The notes beneath the pieces were generated by a model. That model searched no databases and was not told where the DNA came from. It saw nothing but the letters and a program-made list of their open reading frames with translations. This document shows positions 18,476 to 26,783 of a stretch of 42,381 nucleotides of DNA, in pieces; positions within the stretch are counted from its first letter, which is position 1, and the number at the start of each line of letters is the position of its first letter. The stretch is taken from NCBI GenBank assembly GCA_964371145.1, contig CAYJKO010000006.1:1-42381 (forward strand), written 5' to 3'. Both the position numbers and the translations under genes were made by a program. The DNA comes from CAUTNA01 sp964371145. Its GTDB lineage: Bacteria; Pseudomonadota; Alphaproteobacteria; Rs-D84.

Positions 18476-19147
18476 ATGTTAAAAAATATAAAAAATAAAA
18501 ACATTCCTGCAAATTTGCGCGAATACAAAAAAATCGGAATTATTTCTGCTGGTGTTTTGGCTGTATTAATAGCTATTGCTGGTATTTCTATGATGGGTGG
18601 CGACAAAGTTCAATCAGTTGAAAAAGCAACAAATTCCGTCAGCGAACAAGCAGCAAGCGCAGATACTTTGAATATTGCTGTTATCCGTATGGACGCAATT
18701 CAAAACGAAGCGGACGTTTTAAAAGCATTGCGTACACAACGTGAAGGTTTTGAAAAAGATTTGCAAAAAGATTTAGAATCTGAACAAAAAGATTTGGAAG
18801 AAGAAAAAAAAGAAATCGAAGAATCTCAAGATATGTTATCACAAGAAGCTTTGCAAAGACGCGTTGTTGAATATCAAAACCGTATCGGTTTGTTGCAACG
18901 TAATTTGACTGAAAAAGCACAAAACATTAATGTTGCATATCAAACATCTTTGGACGAAATCCAAAAAGAACATCTTGATCCAATCATTGAAAAAATCATC
19001 GAAAAGAAAAATTTATCTTTGGTATTAGATGGTCGTTTCACTCGTATTGGCGAAGGTGTTAAAAATTTGGATATCACAAATGACGTAATTGACGCTTTGA
19101 ACAAAAGAATCAAAACAACAAAAATGGACACTCCAAAAGGAATGTAA
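18476..19147 (+). CDS. Membrane-anchored Skp/OmpH-like protein
   Basis: This 223-residue protein has a basic N terminus, one hydrophobic helix (about 22-42), and then an OmpH/Skp-type domain. That domain has a beta strand (LNIAVIRMDAIQ), a long charged coiled-coil hairpin (about 75-170, rich in Glu/Lys/Gln), and closing strands (LSLVLDGRFTRIGEG). Skp is a trimeric periplasmic chaperone that holds unfolded outer-membrane barrels. The usual protein has a cleaved signal peptide directly before the domain. Here about 20 basic residues precede the helix, and no cleavage site is evident, so it may stay tethered to the inner membrane. It is transcribed alone, ending in a strong terminator. Confidence 0.75.
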   Translation: MLKNIKNKNIPANLREYKKIGIISAGVLAVLIAIAGISMMGGDKVQSVEKATNSVSEQAASADTLNIAVIRMDAIQNEADVLKALRTQREGFEKDLQKDLESEQKDLEEEKKEIEESQDMLSQEALQRRVVEYQNRIGLLQRNLTEKAQNINVAYQTSLDEIQKEHLDPIIEKIIEKKNLSLVLDGRFTRIGEGVKNLDITNDVIDALNKRIKTTKMDTPKGM

Positions 19148-19161
19148 ATCATTTGAAAAAT

Positions 19162-19184
19162 AAAAACCCCAAATTGGGGTTTTT
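19162..19184. terminator. Bidirectional terminator between convergent genes
   Basis: AAAAACCCC and GGGGTTTTT form a stem around AAATT, with T and A tracts on the two sides. It lies between the stop of the Skp-like gene (plus strand) and the stop of the small gene at 19195 (minus strand) and can serve both. Confidence 0.88.
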
Positions 19185-19194
19185 ATTTTATTGT

Positions 19195-19491
19195 TTATTT
19201 GGTACGCGACTTCAATTGTTTTTCCAATTCCAAAATCTTTAAACGTGCGTTACATAATTCCGCTTCTTTTAAATCCATTTCAGACTTTTGCAATTTAGAC
19301 AGCTGTGAACGAGATAATCTTTTTAACAAAAGCATCACATCAACGTTTAACAAAGCAACAAGCAAAGCGAAATTCAATTCATTTGTTTGCCCAAAATTTA
19401 CAATTGGTAACGAATGCAGAATAATCAAAGCAGCAGAATAAAGAACATTTAAATCTTTATCTCTTTTTTTTGCGTTTTTTATTTTTGACAT
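19195..19491 (-). CDS. Small membrane protein with coiled-coil tail
   Basis: 98 residues: a basic start, a hydrophobic region (about 15-56, probably two short helices around a polar NFGQTNE turn), and a C-terminal helix rich in Leu, Lys and Glu that should form a coiled coil (about 62-96). AAAGG stands 9 nt upstream of the ATG. It is the third gene in a minus-strand run of three small membrane proteins and shares a terminator with the converging Skp-like gene. No family recognised. Confidence 0.6.
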   Translation of the reverse strand: MSKIKNAKKRDKDLNVLYSAALIILHSLPIVNFGQTNELNFALLVALLNVDVMLLLKRLSRSQLSKLQKSEMDLKEAELCNARLKILELEKQLKSRTK

Positions 19492-19506
19492 TTTTATACC
19501 TTTGGT

Positions 19507-19722
19507 TTATTTAGAATAATTTTTTCTGAACTCTAACATTTTTCTAAATATCACATTTTTCGTAGATATAGAATCTGTGGCTTCTTTTTTAATTGCATAT
19601 TTTTTCATATATTCAGGCTCTTTTGCCGGTTTATAATACATAGAAATCAAAACAATCATTGATATAATACATAAACCTTTTACAGTTGCCGTTAATTTTT
19701 CTTCATTTATATTTTTTTTCAT
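19507..19722 (-). CDS. Small single-pass membrane protein
   Basis: 71 residues with one transmembrane helix (about 13-30) and a basic C-terminal tail. Its ATG overlaps the stop of the previous gene by one base (TAATG), a sign of translational coupling. No family recognised. Its credibility rests on the coupling and on the shared direction and type of its neighbours. Confidence 0.6.
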   Translation of the reverse strand: MKKNINEEKLTATVKGLCIISMIVLISMYYKPAKEPEYMKKYAIKKEATDSISTKNVIFRKMLEFRKNYSK

Positions 19723-19946
19723 TATTTCACCTTGTAATTATATGTGCGCACAGAATCTGCTTTTGCTTTGCTGATTTTTTCGGCTTTTTCTGTCGCTTCT
19801 TTTCTTTTTTCATTGAATGCTTTATTATCCAAATAATTTTTTACAACCATTCCACCTATTATTGTAAAAATCACAACAGCCGCAACAGCGGTCCATTTAT
19901 TTATATTATCAAAATTTACATCTTCTTTTTTATTGTCGTTTTTCAT
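19722..19946 (-). CDS. Small single-pass membrane protein
   Basis: 74 residues from the ATG at 19946, preceded by AAAAGG at good spacing; an in-frame ATG at 19976 would add ten residues. It has an acidic/polar start, one transmembrane helix with a GG kink (about 18-38) and a highly charged C-terminal helix rich in Lys, Glu and Ala (about 42-66). It is the first gene of the three-gene run. No family recognised. Confidence 0.6.
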   Translation of the reverse strand: MKNDNKKEDVNFDNINKWTAVAAVVIFTIIGGMVVKNYLDNKAFNEKRKEATEKAEKISKAKADSVRTYNYKVK

Positions 19947-20009
19947 ATCTTTTACCTTTTGTGTACCGGGAAACATTTTGACACAGATATACTATAAGTC
20001 AAACAAAAA

Positions 20010-20030
20010 AAATCCCCGAAACGGGGATTT
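20010..20030 (-). terminator. Terminator of the rsmE-rluB-TPR operon
   Basis: The perfect stem AAATCCCCG-AAA-CGGGGATTT is followed on the minus strand by eight T. It begins 24 nt beyond the stop at 20054 and insulates the small-membrane-protein genes downstream. Confidence 0.88.
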
Positions 20031-20053
20031 ATTGTTCAAAAGCATAAAGAGCT

Positions 20054-21052
20054 TTACAGTTCCATAATCAATGTAGACAACACAGAAATTGTTTCTTGAT
20101 CATTCAATGCTGCTGCAATTATGTATGCGGATTCCAAATTTTCGCGTGCCGCATTTAAATCACCAATTTGGATATTTAATGCTGCGATTTTTTTGAAATA
20201 TTCCATAGCAGATCTGGATAATTGTTCACGTTTAACATCTGTTGTCACACCTGGAATTTGTTCAGAAACAATACGGATAGCCGTGCTGTAATCTTCTATT
20301 GCCGATGTAAATTCGCCAACAGCTGTATATGCTTCTGCACGTTCTGCGTATACCGCTGGATTCACAACACCTTCTGGGCGGGACAAAGAATTTGTATAAT
20401 CAGCAATTGCGCCTTTCCAATTTTTTAACCACAAATTCAATTTACCGCGCGCGGCATAAATATCACGCATAGGAACAGCGTCTGATCCTGTCAGAGACGC
20501 AACCGCCAAAGCAGCATTAATATCAGATAACGCCATATTGTATTCGCCCATTTTAACAAACAAATTAGAGCGATTATACAAAGCTTCGATGTTTTTTGCA
20601 TCCAATGCGATGGCAGTATCTAAATCACCCAAAGCGAATTTATATTCACCGGATTCCATATACGCTTTACCACGAGCCGTAAATGCGTCCGCAGACGGTT
20701 CTTGTGTTTTCAAAGCTTCGGACAAATCAGAAATTGCACCGGATAAATCACCGTCTTTTAATTTGACTTTGCCAGACGTGATATAATTATCAGATTGCAA
20801 CAAAACTTCTTCTTCCATAACTGTAACTTTGGCTTGGTAATTTTGCATATATCTGGCACCCAATATAAATAAAGTTGCAGAAATAAATACAATGATAATC
20901 AACCAATAAACATAAATAGATAAATTATGGGCATTGATTTTTCTTGTAACAGGTTTTTGAATTTTTTTTGTTTTTACCGGCTTTACAACAGGTTTTTTAA
21001 CGGCCTTTGCCTTTGTCACCAATTTTTTTGGCGCAGCTTTTTTATTTTTCAT
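20054..21052 (-). CDS. Membrane-anchored TPR protein
   Basis: 332 residues. The first 40 are extremely Lys-rich (repeated KKPVVKPVKT-type sequence) and would be cytoplasmic. A transmembrane helix follows (about 47-68), then tetratricopeptide repeats outside the membrane (about 85-320), with typical units such as ADAFTARGKAYMESGEYKFA and IEALYNRSNLFVKMGEYNMA. TPR proteins of this layout act as periplasmic scaffolds; the partner is unknown. GGGAG gives a good ribosome site. It is the third gene after rsmE and rluB and shares their terminator. The polylysine-like tail could bind nucleic acid or acidic lipids. Confidence 0.75.
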   Translation of the reverse strand: MKNKKAAPKKLVTKAKAVKKPVVKPVKTKKIQKPVTRKINAHNLSIYVYWLIIIVFISATLFILGARYMQNYQAKVTVMEEEVLLQSDNYITSGKVKLKDGDLSGAISDLSEALKTQEPSADAFTARGKAYMESGEYKFALGDLDTAIALDAKNIEALYNRSNLFVKMGEYNMALSDINAALAVASLTGSDAVPMRDIYAARGKLNLWLKNWKGAIADYTNSLSRPEGVVNPAVYAERAEAYTAVGEFTSAIEDYSTAIRIVSEQIPGVTTDVKREQLSRSAMEYFKKIAALNIQIGDLNAARENLESAYIIAAALNDQETISVLSTLIMEL

Positions 21053-21085
21053 GAATATTCTCCCTACCTTTGGTATAGGTTAATT

Positions 21086-21784
21086 CTAATTTTTTTTGAA
21101 CGCTGCGTCAATTGTTTTTTGTGACAATAACTTAATTTCTCCTGGCTTTAAATCCCCCAGTTTTATATTCCCATAAGATATTCGATGTAATTTTATAACT
21201 GGCAAATTTACAGACGCCAAAGTTATTCTGATTTCTCGCTTTTTTCCTTCGACGATTGTGATTTGCAAATCATTGTTTTCCAAAACTTTTATTTCCATCG
21301 GGCGATATTTTATTCCGTCAACGGTTGTGCCACGGCGCAATATTTCCAATCCCGAAAAATCTTTACCAGACGTGCGCGCAATATATGTTCTTTTTATTTC
21401 CGATGACGGCAAAGTCAATTTACGCGATAATTCACCATCATTTGTTAATAATAAAAGACCCGTTGTTTTATAATCTAATCTGCCGACATATTTTAAATTT
21501 TTATATTCATCTTTCAGGCAATCAAATATTGTTCTGCGCCCCGATGGGTCAAAATTTGATGTGATTGTATTTATTGGTTTATGAAAAGCATATAAAACGG
21601 TTTCATTTTTGTCTGAAATTTTTTTGCCTTTTATTTGGATGTCTTCTGCGCCCGACACAAAAAACACTACATCCGTTATTTTTACGCCATCCACAAAAAC
21701 ATGTCCATCCGATATTAATTGTTCGGCCGTGCGACGAGACGCAAAACCAGAATTCGCAATAAATTTAGCCAATCTTACATTCAT
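21086..21784 (-). CDS. rluB: rRNA pseudouridine synthase, RsuA/RluB family
   Basis: 232 residues from the ATG at 21784. An S4 domain (about 1-50, RLAKFIANSGFASRRTAEQLI) precedes the catalytic domain with GRLDYKTTGLLLLTNDG (catalytic Asp104) and the family-typical ending EGKKREIRITLASVNLPVIKLHR. RluB modifies U2605 of 23S rRNA; RsuA and RluE/F are relatives, and the S4 domain with this motif favours RluB, though specificity is not certain. The start overlaps the rsmE stop by 4 nt (ATGA), so rsmE and rluB are coupled. Confidence 0.88.
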   Translation of the reverse strand: MNVRLAKFIANSGFASRRTAEQLISDGHVFVDGVKITDVVFFVSGAEDIQIKGKKISDKNETVLYAFHKPINTITSNFDPSGRRTIFDCLKDEYKNLKYVGRLDYKTTGLLLLTNDGELSRKLTLPSSEIKRTYIARTSGKDFSGLEILRRGTTVDGIKYRPMEIKVLENNDLQITIVEGKKREIRITLASVNLPVIKLHRISYGNIKLGDLKPGEIKLLSQKTIDAAFKKN

Positions 21785-22431
21785 ATCATTTTTCCACACA
21801 TTACAACACCTGCGACCTCGGCTCGTAAAATCGTACCACCCAAAGATACGCCATTCGCACCCGCCGCATCAAATTGTTCAAATTCTGCATCCGAAAAACC
21901 ACCTTCTGGTCCTATCATAATATGTTTAGCGCCTGTATCCAGCGCATCAGATTTTTGTAATTTACGTTCGTCCGCAAAAACAATTTTCGATTTGTCCAAA
22001 TCTGCAAATTTAATTATTGGTAAAATTTCCGGCAAACTGTTACGACCCGATTGTTCGGCGGCCTCTGTTATAATTTTATTGATTCTTTTCCAATTAATAT
22101 GACGTGCAACTGTGCGTTCTGTGATAACAGGCTGGATTCTTGCCACCCCCATTTGGGTTATCATATTTAATAAATCATCCGTATTTTTTATAACGGAAAA
22201 ATAAAAAGTCACATCCAATGCATAATCGGCATGATTTGTTTTATCACCAACAACCAAAGATTTACAATCGTCAGATAATTGTGCAGCATATTCTGTACCC
22301 GAATTAAACACCAAACAATTATTTGTTCTCATAACTTTTTTTAAATAATGAGACACGTCTTTTTCAATCGGCACAATTGCATTTTCGTGCAATACAGCGT
22401 TTAAATAAATTCTGGGGATATTTTTTGCCAA
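21781..22431 (-). CDS. rsmE: 16S rRNA (uracil-1498-N3)-methyltransferase RsmE
   Basis: RsmE is a SPOUT methyltransferase that methylates U1498 of 16S rRNA using S-adenosylmethionine. The 216 residues are slightly short for the family. It has the N-terminal PUA-like part (PRIYLNAVL...HYLKKVMR), EAAEQSGR in the middle, and the knotted SAM-binding end with IGPEGGFSDAEF and LGGTILRAEVAGVV. The initiation codon appears to be TTG at 22431, with AAAAGG 8 nt upstream. It is divergent from the VirD4-type gene, with only 54 nt between their starts. Confidence 0.92.
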   Translation of the reverse strand: MAKNIPRIYLNAVLHENAIVPIEKDVSHYLKKVMRTNNCLVFNSGTEYAAQLSDDCKSLVVGDKTNHADYALDVTFYFSVIKNTDDLLNMITQMGVARIQPVITERTVARHINWKRINKIITEAAEQSGRNSLPEILPIIKFADLDKSKIVFADERKLQKSDALDTGAKHIMIGPEGGFSDAEFEQFDAAGANGVSLGGTILRAEVAGVVMCGKMI

Positions 22432-22468
22432 AATTATACCTTTTTATTTTTATATTTCGTTTTTTTCT

Positions 22469-22476
22469 GATATAAT
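22469..22476 (+). promoter_or_regulatory. Extended -10 promoter of the VirD4-type gene
   Basis: TGA-TATAAT (TG at 22468-22469, TATAAT at 22471-22476) precedes the ATG at 22486 by 9 nt, giving a leader of at most 2-3 nt. There is no Shine-Dalgarno sequence and the -35 is not obvious. Confidence 0.55.
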
Positions 22477-22485
22477 TGTATCACA

Positions 22486-24690
22486 ATGGCTTTAAAATTC
22501 AACATCTTATCATTAAGCGGAAAAGGCAAGGGATTTAAAATATTCCAGTCTTCGTCATATAAAGAACACCAACAAAAACCCATGGCGCAATTATTTTGGA
22601 AAATGCGTTGGGCGGCTGGGATTTGGTTGGTATCCGCATTGGTGTTTATATTTGCTTTTCCCGCAGAACACATATGGAGATACGGTTGGTCACCCGCGAC
22701 ATGGGATTGGATTTCTATTTATTTCCAAAACGCATTAACATCTGGCGGATTATCCGTTTTGGCAGAAATTCCACCTTGGTTTATGCGCATGGTTTTACAA
22801 ACAGATATGCCATCTATGGTTCCATTATTTCCTGTTGTTTTATATTATATTTTATTGGATTCTACATTTATGTCTGAATTCAACCCGCACAAAGGGGATG
22901 CTATGGATGAAAAATCTTCCGGCAAAGCATCTGAATCTGATTTGAAAAAAATGGGATTATTGGGCGGTTTTATGATGGTTTTGGGATATTTCAAGAAAAA
23001 ACCATTGCAAATGGACGAATGTTTATCTGCGCTGTGTTTGGCGCCCCCGGGTACCGGAAAATCACAAGGTGTTGTTTTCCCGACGATTTTTGACACACCT
23101 GGCGCATCTATGATTATCAATGACCCGAAACCTGAATTAAAACAAAAATCATCTGCATATCGCGCAACGGTGGGGCCTGTATTTATTATGAATTGGGCGG
23201 GGCAAGATGATCCAGCGCGTGGGATATATTATCCGTCTTGGAATCCGTTATCCCCCAAACAAGTTCCATTCAATCCAGAAGAACGTGATTTGTATATAGA
23301 TTCTATTGTGGCGGTTTTAATTTCTGAAAAATCTTCATCTGCGAACGATCCATATTGGATGATATCTGGACGTTCAACATTATCCGGTATGATTCAATTT
23401 ATGGTTTCAAAAATTGAACGAGCCAAGGCAAATGATTATTTTTATCACCGCATAAAAACGGGTGCATTTGATGAAGAAGACGCAAACGTATTACACGATT
23501 ATTATGCGGCGATGGTTAACGACCCAAATTCTTATGCGGCGATTAATTTATTGGAACGCGGCGAATTAAATGAAATGAATTATGTTCATATCGGCACATG
23601 GGCAAATATCCCAGACGCATGGGTTGGACGCGAAGCATCATTGTCTATGTTATTAGATTGGTTAAACGCCAGCCAATTAAAAGCTGCCGAAAAATTAAAT
23701 GAAATGCGCGCAGCCGGTGATCAGATGGCTTTGATGGGCGCAGACCCGTTAAAAGATACATTTACAAACGCAGTGGACGAAGCAATCCAATACGCATACG
23801 CACACAGATGTGTTGTTGAATTAACACAAACCGCGAATACACCGGACAAAGAACGTGGATCTATTTTATCCACCGTTATGGCGGGGTTGGCGATTTTCCG
23901 AAATGCCGCCGTTCGTAACCGTACGTCTCATTCTGATTTCCATTTTGAAGATTTGCGCGGAATGGTTGATCCACGCGACGGGAAATCAAAACCTGTTACC
24001 GTTTATTTATCTATTAATATGGTGGACGCCGAAGCATTAAATCCAATTACAGGAATCTTTATAGAATTGATGTCATCTTTTCTGTTATCCAATCCACCAG
24101 AAAATATGCACCATGGTAAAAAATTAGGCAAATATCCGGTGTTATTCGTATTGGATGAAATGCCAAAAATGCAAAAATTACAAGCCGTAATCCAAGGGCC
24201 GGATTTGGGACGCGGACAAAAAATATCTTATTTGATGATAGGTCAAGACATTCACCAAATATCTGAAAAATATGGTTCGGACGCGGCGGCGACTATTATG
24301 TCAACAACGGCGGCTAAAATTGTTTTACGTCAAAATGATATAGATACCGCGAAAAAGTTTTCTGAATTAATGGGTCAAAAAATATCTATTAAAAAAGACA
24401 AAGACGGCAAAGAATCGAAAAGCGCGGGCGACTTATATAGTCCGATGGATATCATGAGTTTAGATGACAAAAAACAATTGGTTATTTTCCAAGGTTGGTA
24501 CCACAGACCGATCGAGGCCGACAAACAAATGGCATTTAAAGACGAACGTTTGAAAAAATTTATGGAAATGGGGGAATCATCACCTATGCCAGAATTTTTA
24601 ATCCCGTCCCATCATAAAATTTTGGGATACCCTGGAAAACCGAAAATTTTAAATCCCAAAACAGGCGAAATTAAAGAATTGGATGAATAA
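22486..24690 (+). CDS. VirD4/TraG-type coupling ATPase
   Basis: 734 residues. Type IV coupling proteins are hexameric inner-membrane ATPases that feed DNA or protein substrates to a type IV secretion channel. Hydrophobic segments occupy about 43-62 and 100-130. Walker A is APPGTGKS (Lys192) and Walker B is VLFVLDEMPKM (Asp557-Glu558), with the expected DPKPEL and NPLSPKQ elements between and GQDIHQI after. The C-terminal end is short and basic. No relaxase, VirB4, VirB6, VirB8-10 or entry-exclusion gene lies nearby, so it stands alone among housekeeping genes. It is 5 nt from a lipoprotein gene and in one operon with an LpoB-like gene. The name virD4 is not used because the orthology is unresolved. 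Confidence 0.88.
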   Translation: MALKFNILSLSGKGKGFKIFQSSSYKEHQQKPMAQLFWKMRWAAGIWLVSALVFIFAFPAEHIWRYGWSPATWDWISIYFQNALTSGGLSVLAEIPPWFMRMVLQTDMPSMVPLFPVVLYYILLDSTFMSEFNPHKGDAMDEKSSGKASESDLKKMGLLGGFMMVLGYFKKKPLQMDECLSALCLAPPGTGKSQGVVFPTIFDTPGASMIINDPKPELKQKSSAYRATVGPVFIMNWAGQDDPARGIYYPSWNPLSPKQVPFNPEERDLYIDSIVAVLISEKSSSANDPYWMISGRSTLSGMIQFMVSKIERAKANDYFYHRIKTGAFDEEDANVLHDYYAAMVNDPNSYAAINLLERGELNEMNYVHIGTWANIPDAWVGREASLSMLLDWLNASQLKAAEKLNEMRAAGDQMALMGADPLKDTFTNAVDEAIQYAYAHRCVVELTQTANTPDKERGSILSTVMAGLAIFRNAAVRNRTSHSDFHFEDLRGMVDPRDGKSKPVTVYLSINMVDAEALNPITGIFIELMSSFLLSNPPENMHHGKKLGKYPVLFVLDEMPKMQKLQAVIQGPDLGRGQKISYLMIGQDIHQISEKYGSDAAATIMSTTAAKIVLRQNDIDTAKKFSELMGQKISIKKDKDGKESKSAGDLYSPMDIMSLDDKKQLVIFQGWYHRPIEADKQMAFKDERLKKFMEMGESSPMPEFLIPSHHKILGYPGKPKILNPKTGEIKELDE

Positions 24691-24695
24691 AAAAT

Positions 24696-25967
24696 ATGAA
24701 TTTTTTTAAAATTTTTATCCCCCTGTTTTTATTATCTGCATGCGCAACCGATATGGAACATAAATTAGATTCTGTACGAAATGGTTATGCGTCTGGCACC
24801 TCCCCCGTTTTGTCTGCAAACAAATTCAATGGCAATGAATCCGATTTTGCCGATATGGATAATTTGGAAATTTTAATCACGGCGGACGCTATGTTTCGCG
24901 ACAATCAATTCAAAAACAGCGATACCGCTTTTGAAGACTTTAATAAACGCGGCATAGATTACACCGGCTTTGACCTGTCGCGCGAATTAGGAACGTTACT
25001 GGGCGGAAATATGGCAAATGAATATCGCCCGTACATGATGGATTCTTTGTTTGTATCATATTATCAAATTTGGGACAATTTGGCGTTAAATGATTTTAAT
25101 ACTGCGCGTGTCGTTATAAATCAATCATATGAAAAACAAAAAAACATGTCGATTGCATATGACGAATTAATTAATGCTACGAACGAAAGTTTGGCAGATT
25201 CCGACACGGATACCGCAGACGAAATATTACGCGAAACCCAAATATGGCGGGGGTATAACGCTATTATGAATCCCGCGTTGACATATTTATCTGGTCTTTA
25301 TTTTTTAAATATGGGCGATTTTGCGGATGCGAAAACATATCTGGAACGCACAACCGGTATGGTCCCCGACAACGAATACGTACGCCGTGATTTAATATCT
25401 GCAAAAAACAAAATAATTCCAGATAACACGGTATGGTTTTTTATAGAAACCGGATTTGCTCCCAAATTATATGAAAAGCGAACAAACATACCAATGATTA
25501 TAGATTATAACGTAACATTTGTACCAATTGCTATGTCATATCCCGCTTTTTATGATAACGACACACATATCAAGGGTTCACAAATTTTAGCGGACGTTGA
25601 CGCGATGTTTATAACGGAATATTCACAATACAGAATCAATGAATCTTTACGCAGCGCGGCATCCGCCGCATCTCGCGCAGCCTTGCAAGCCGCCAGCTAT
25701 GGTTCAAATTCAAATGCCGCACCATTAATGGGATTGGCGGCGCAAATATATTCTCAATTATCGACATCTGCGGAAATTCGCACATGGGCAACATTACCCC
25801 AATATATATGGCTGTATCGCGTATCAAAACCCGCCGATGGGCAAATTGTCTTAAAATCAACAAATGGCGCAGAAATAACCATTTCTGTACCAACAAACGG
25901 CAATCATTTAATATATGTTCGCGAAAACGAGCTTGAATTTGATATTAAAACAATTAAAATAAAATAA
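24696..25967 (+). CDS. Lipoprotein with helical repeats, COG3014-like
   Basis: 423 residues with lipobox LLSAC (Cys16). The middle is helical with TPR-like units (NLALNDFNTARVVINQSYEKQ, LNMGDFADAKTYLERTTGMVPDN), followed by a beta-rich part containing VWFFIETGFAP and a C-terminal domain ending VRENELEFDIKTIKI. This order resembles the COG3014 family, lipoproteins found beside LpoB-type genes in several Gram-negatives. The adjacent LpoB-like gene (18 nt away) strengthens the assignment. It is likely anchored in the outer membrane. It starts 5 nt after the VirD4-type gene, without a clear ribosome site of its own, so coupling to that gene is likely. Confidence 0.65.
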   Translation: MNFFKIFIPLFLLSACATDMEHKLDSVRNGYASGTSPVLSANKFNGNESDFADMDNLEILITADAMFRDNQFKNSDTAFEDFNKRGIDYTGFDLSRELGTLLGGNMANEYRPYMMDSLFVSYYQIWDNLALNDFNTARVVINQSYEKQKNMSIAYDELINATNESLADSDTDTADEILRETQIWRGYNAIMNPALTYLSGLYFLNMGDFADAKTYLERTTGMVPDNEYVRRDLISAKNKIIPDNTVWFFIETGFAPKLYEKRTNIPMIIDYNVTFVPIAMSYPAFYDNDTHIKGSQILADVDAMFITEYSQYRINESLRSAASAASRAALQAASYGSNSNAAPLMGLAAQIYSQLSTSAEIRTWATLPQYIWLYRVSKPADGQIVLKSTNGAEITISVPTNGNHLIYVRENELEFDIKTIKIK

Positions 25968-25985
25968 TACGAAAGGAGAAAGTAT

Positions 25986-26738
25986 ATGAAAATAACAAAT
26001 ATAATTTTAACCAGCATGATGGCCATCGCATTGGCGGCTTGCGGTTCTACGCGTACGGTCGATTTAAATAACCAAGAAGAAGTGTCCGATTTAAAACACG
26101 TTATGGAATTAGAATATCGTGATTGGACAAAGACAGCCGAAAACATGACAGAATCTATGTTGGCCAGTGGTGCATTTAAAAAACAACAAAACCCTGTTAT
26201 TGCAATCGAAGAAATTGAAAATGATACTATGCAAAGAATTGATTCTGATATATTGGTAAAAAAAATCAGAACGACTTTGGTAAATTCTGGAACGGCTCAA
26301 ATTACAACCGGATTTAAAAACAAAACCGAAATTAAAACAGGATATTTGCCTGTATCTGCTGAAATGAAAGCAAGCGCAAAAAACAAACGCGGCGAAAAAG
26401 CAAATTTACATGCAAAAGCCGATGGATATATGACGGCTGAATACGAAGAATTAACAGCAGAAGATAATACCACCCACAACGTTCGCGATATACGTGGTGA
26501 CAAAGAATACGATCAATCAACAATCGCTAAAACGGGAACATTGATTGCGCCAAATATGTCTTTGTCAGGTAAAATGATTCAAAGAAATTTACCGGTTCAA
26601 ACAGGATGGTTTGATCGCAACGACAGCCGCGTTGAATATTATTTACAATTGACATTGTCCGACGTTAATACAGGTCTGTCCGTTTGGGAATCTGAAGAAC
26701 AAATTGTAAAAGAAGGAACACGTGTTCCAACATGGTAA
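25986..26738 (+). CDS. LpoB-like penicillin-binding protein activator
   Basis: 250 residues with lipobox LAAC (Cys19). LpoB is an outer-membrane lipoprotein that reaches through the peptidoglycan to activate the synthase PBP1b. Here the domain shows IAIEEIENDTMQRIDSDILVKKIRTTL, SLSGKMIQRN and YYLQLTLSDVNTGLSVWESEEQIVKEG, which follow the LpoB fold order. A 35-residue insert (about 120-155, rich in Lys, Glu and Ala) is longer than in E. coli LpoB. AAAGGAGAAAG is a strong ribosome site. It closes the VirD4-lipoprotein operon before a terminator. The actual synthase partner is not in this window. Confidence 0.8.
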   Translation: MKITNIILTSMMAIALAACGSTRTVDLNNQEEVSDLKHVMELEYRDWTKTAENMTESMLASGAFKKQQNPVIAIEEIENDTMQRIDSDILVKKIRTTLVNSGTAQITTGFKNKTEIKTGYLPVSAEMKASAKNKRGEKANLHAKADGYMTAEYEELTAEDNTTHNVRDIRGDKEYDQSTIAKTGTLIAPNMSLSGKMIQRNLPVQTGWFDRNDSRVEYYLQLTLSDVNTGLSVWESEEQIVKEGTRVPTW

Positions 26739-26746
26739 AAACCAAT

Positions 26747-26775
26747 AAAAAAACCGGCATTTTGCCGGTTTTTTT
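26747..26775. terminator. Bidirectional terminator between lpoB-like gene and der
   Basis: The stem AAACCGGCA-TTT-TGCCGGTTT is flanked by an A run and a T run, 8 nt after the LpoB-like stop and just beyond the converging der stop at 26784. It can serve both. Confidence 0.9.
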
Positions 26776-26783
26776 GATGTTTT

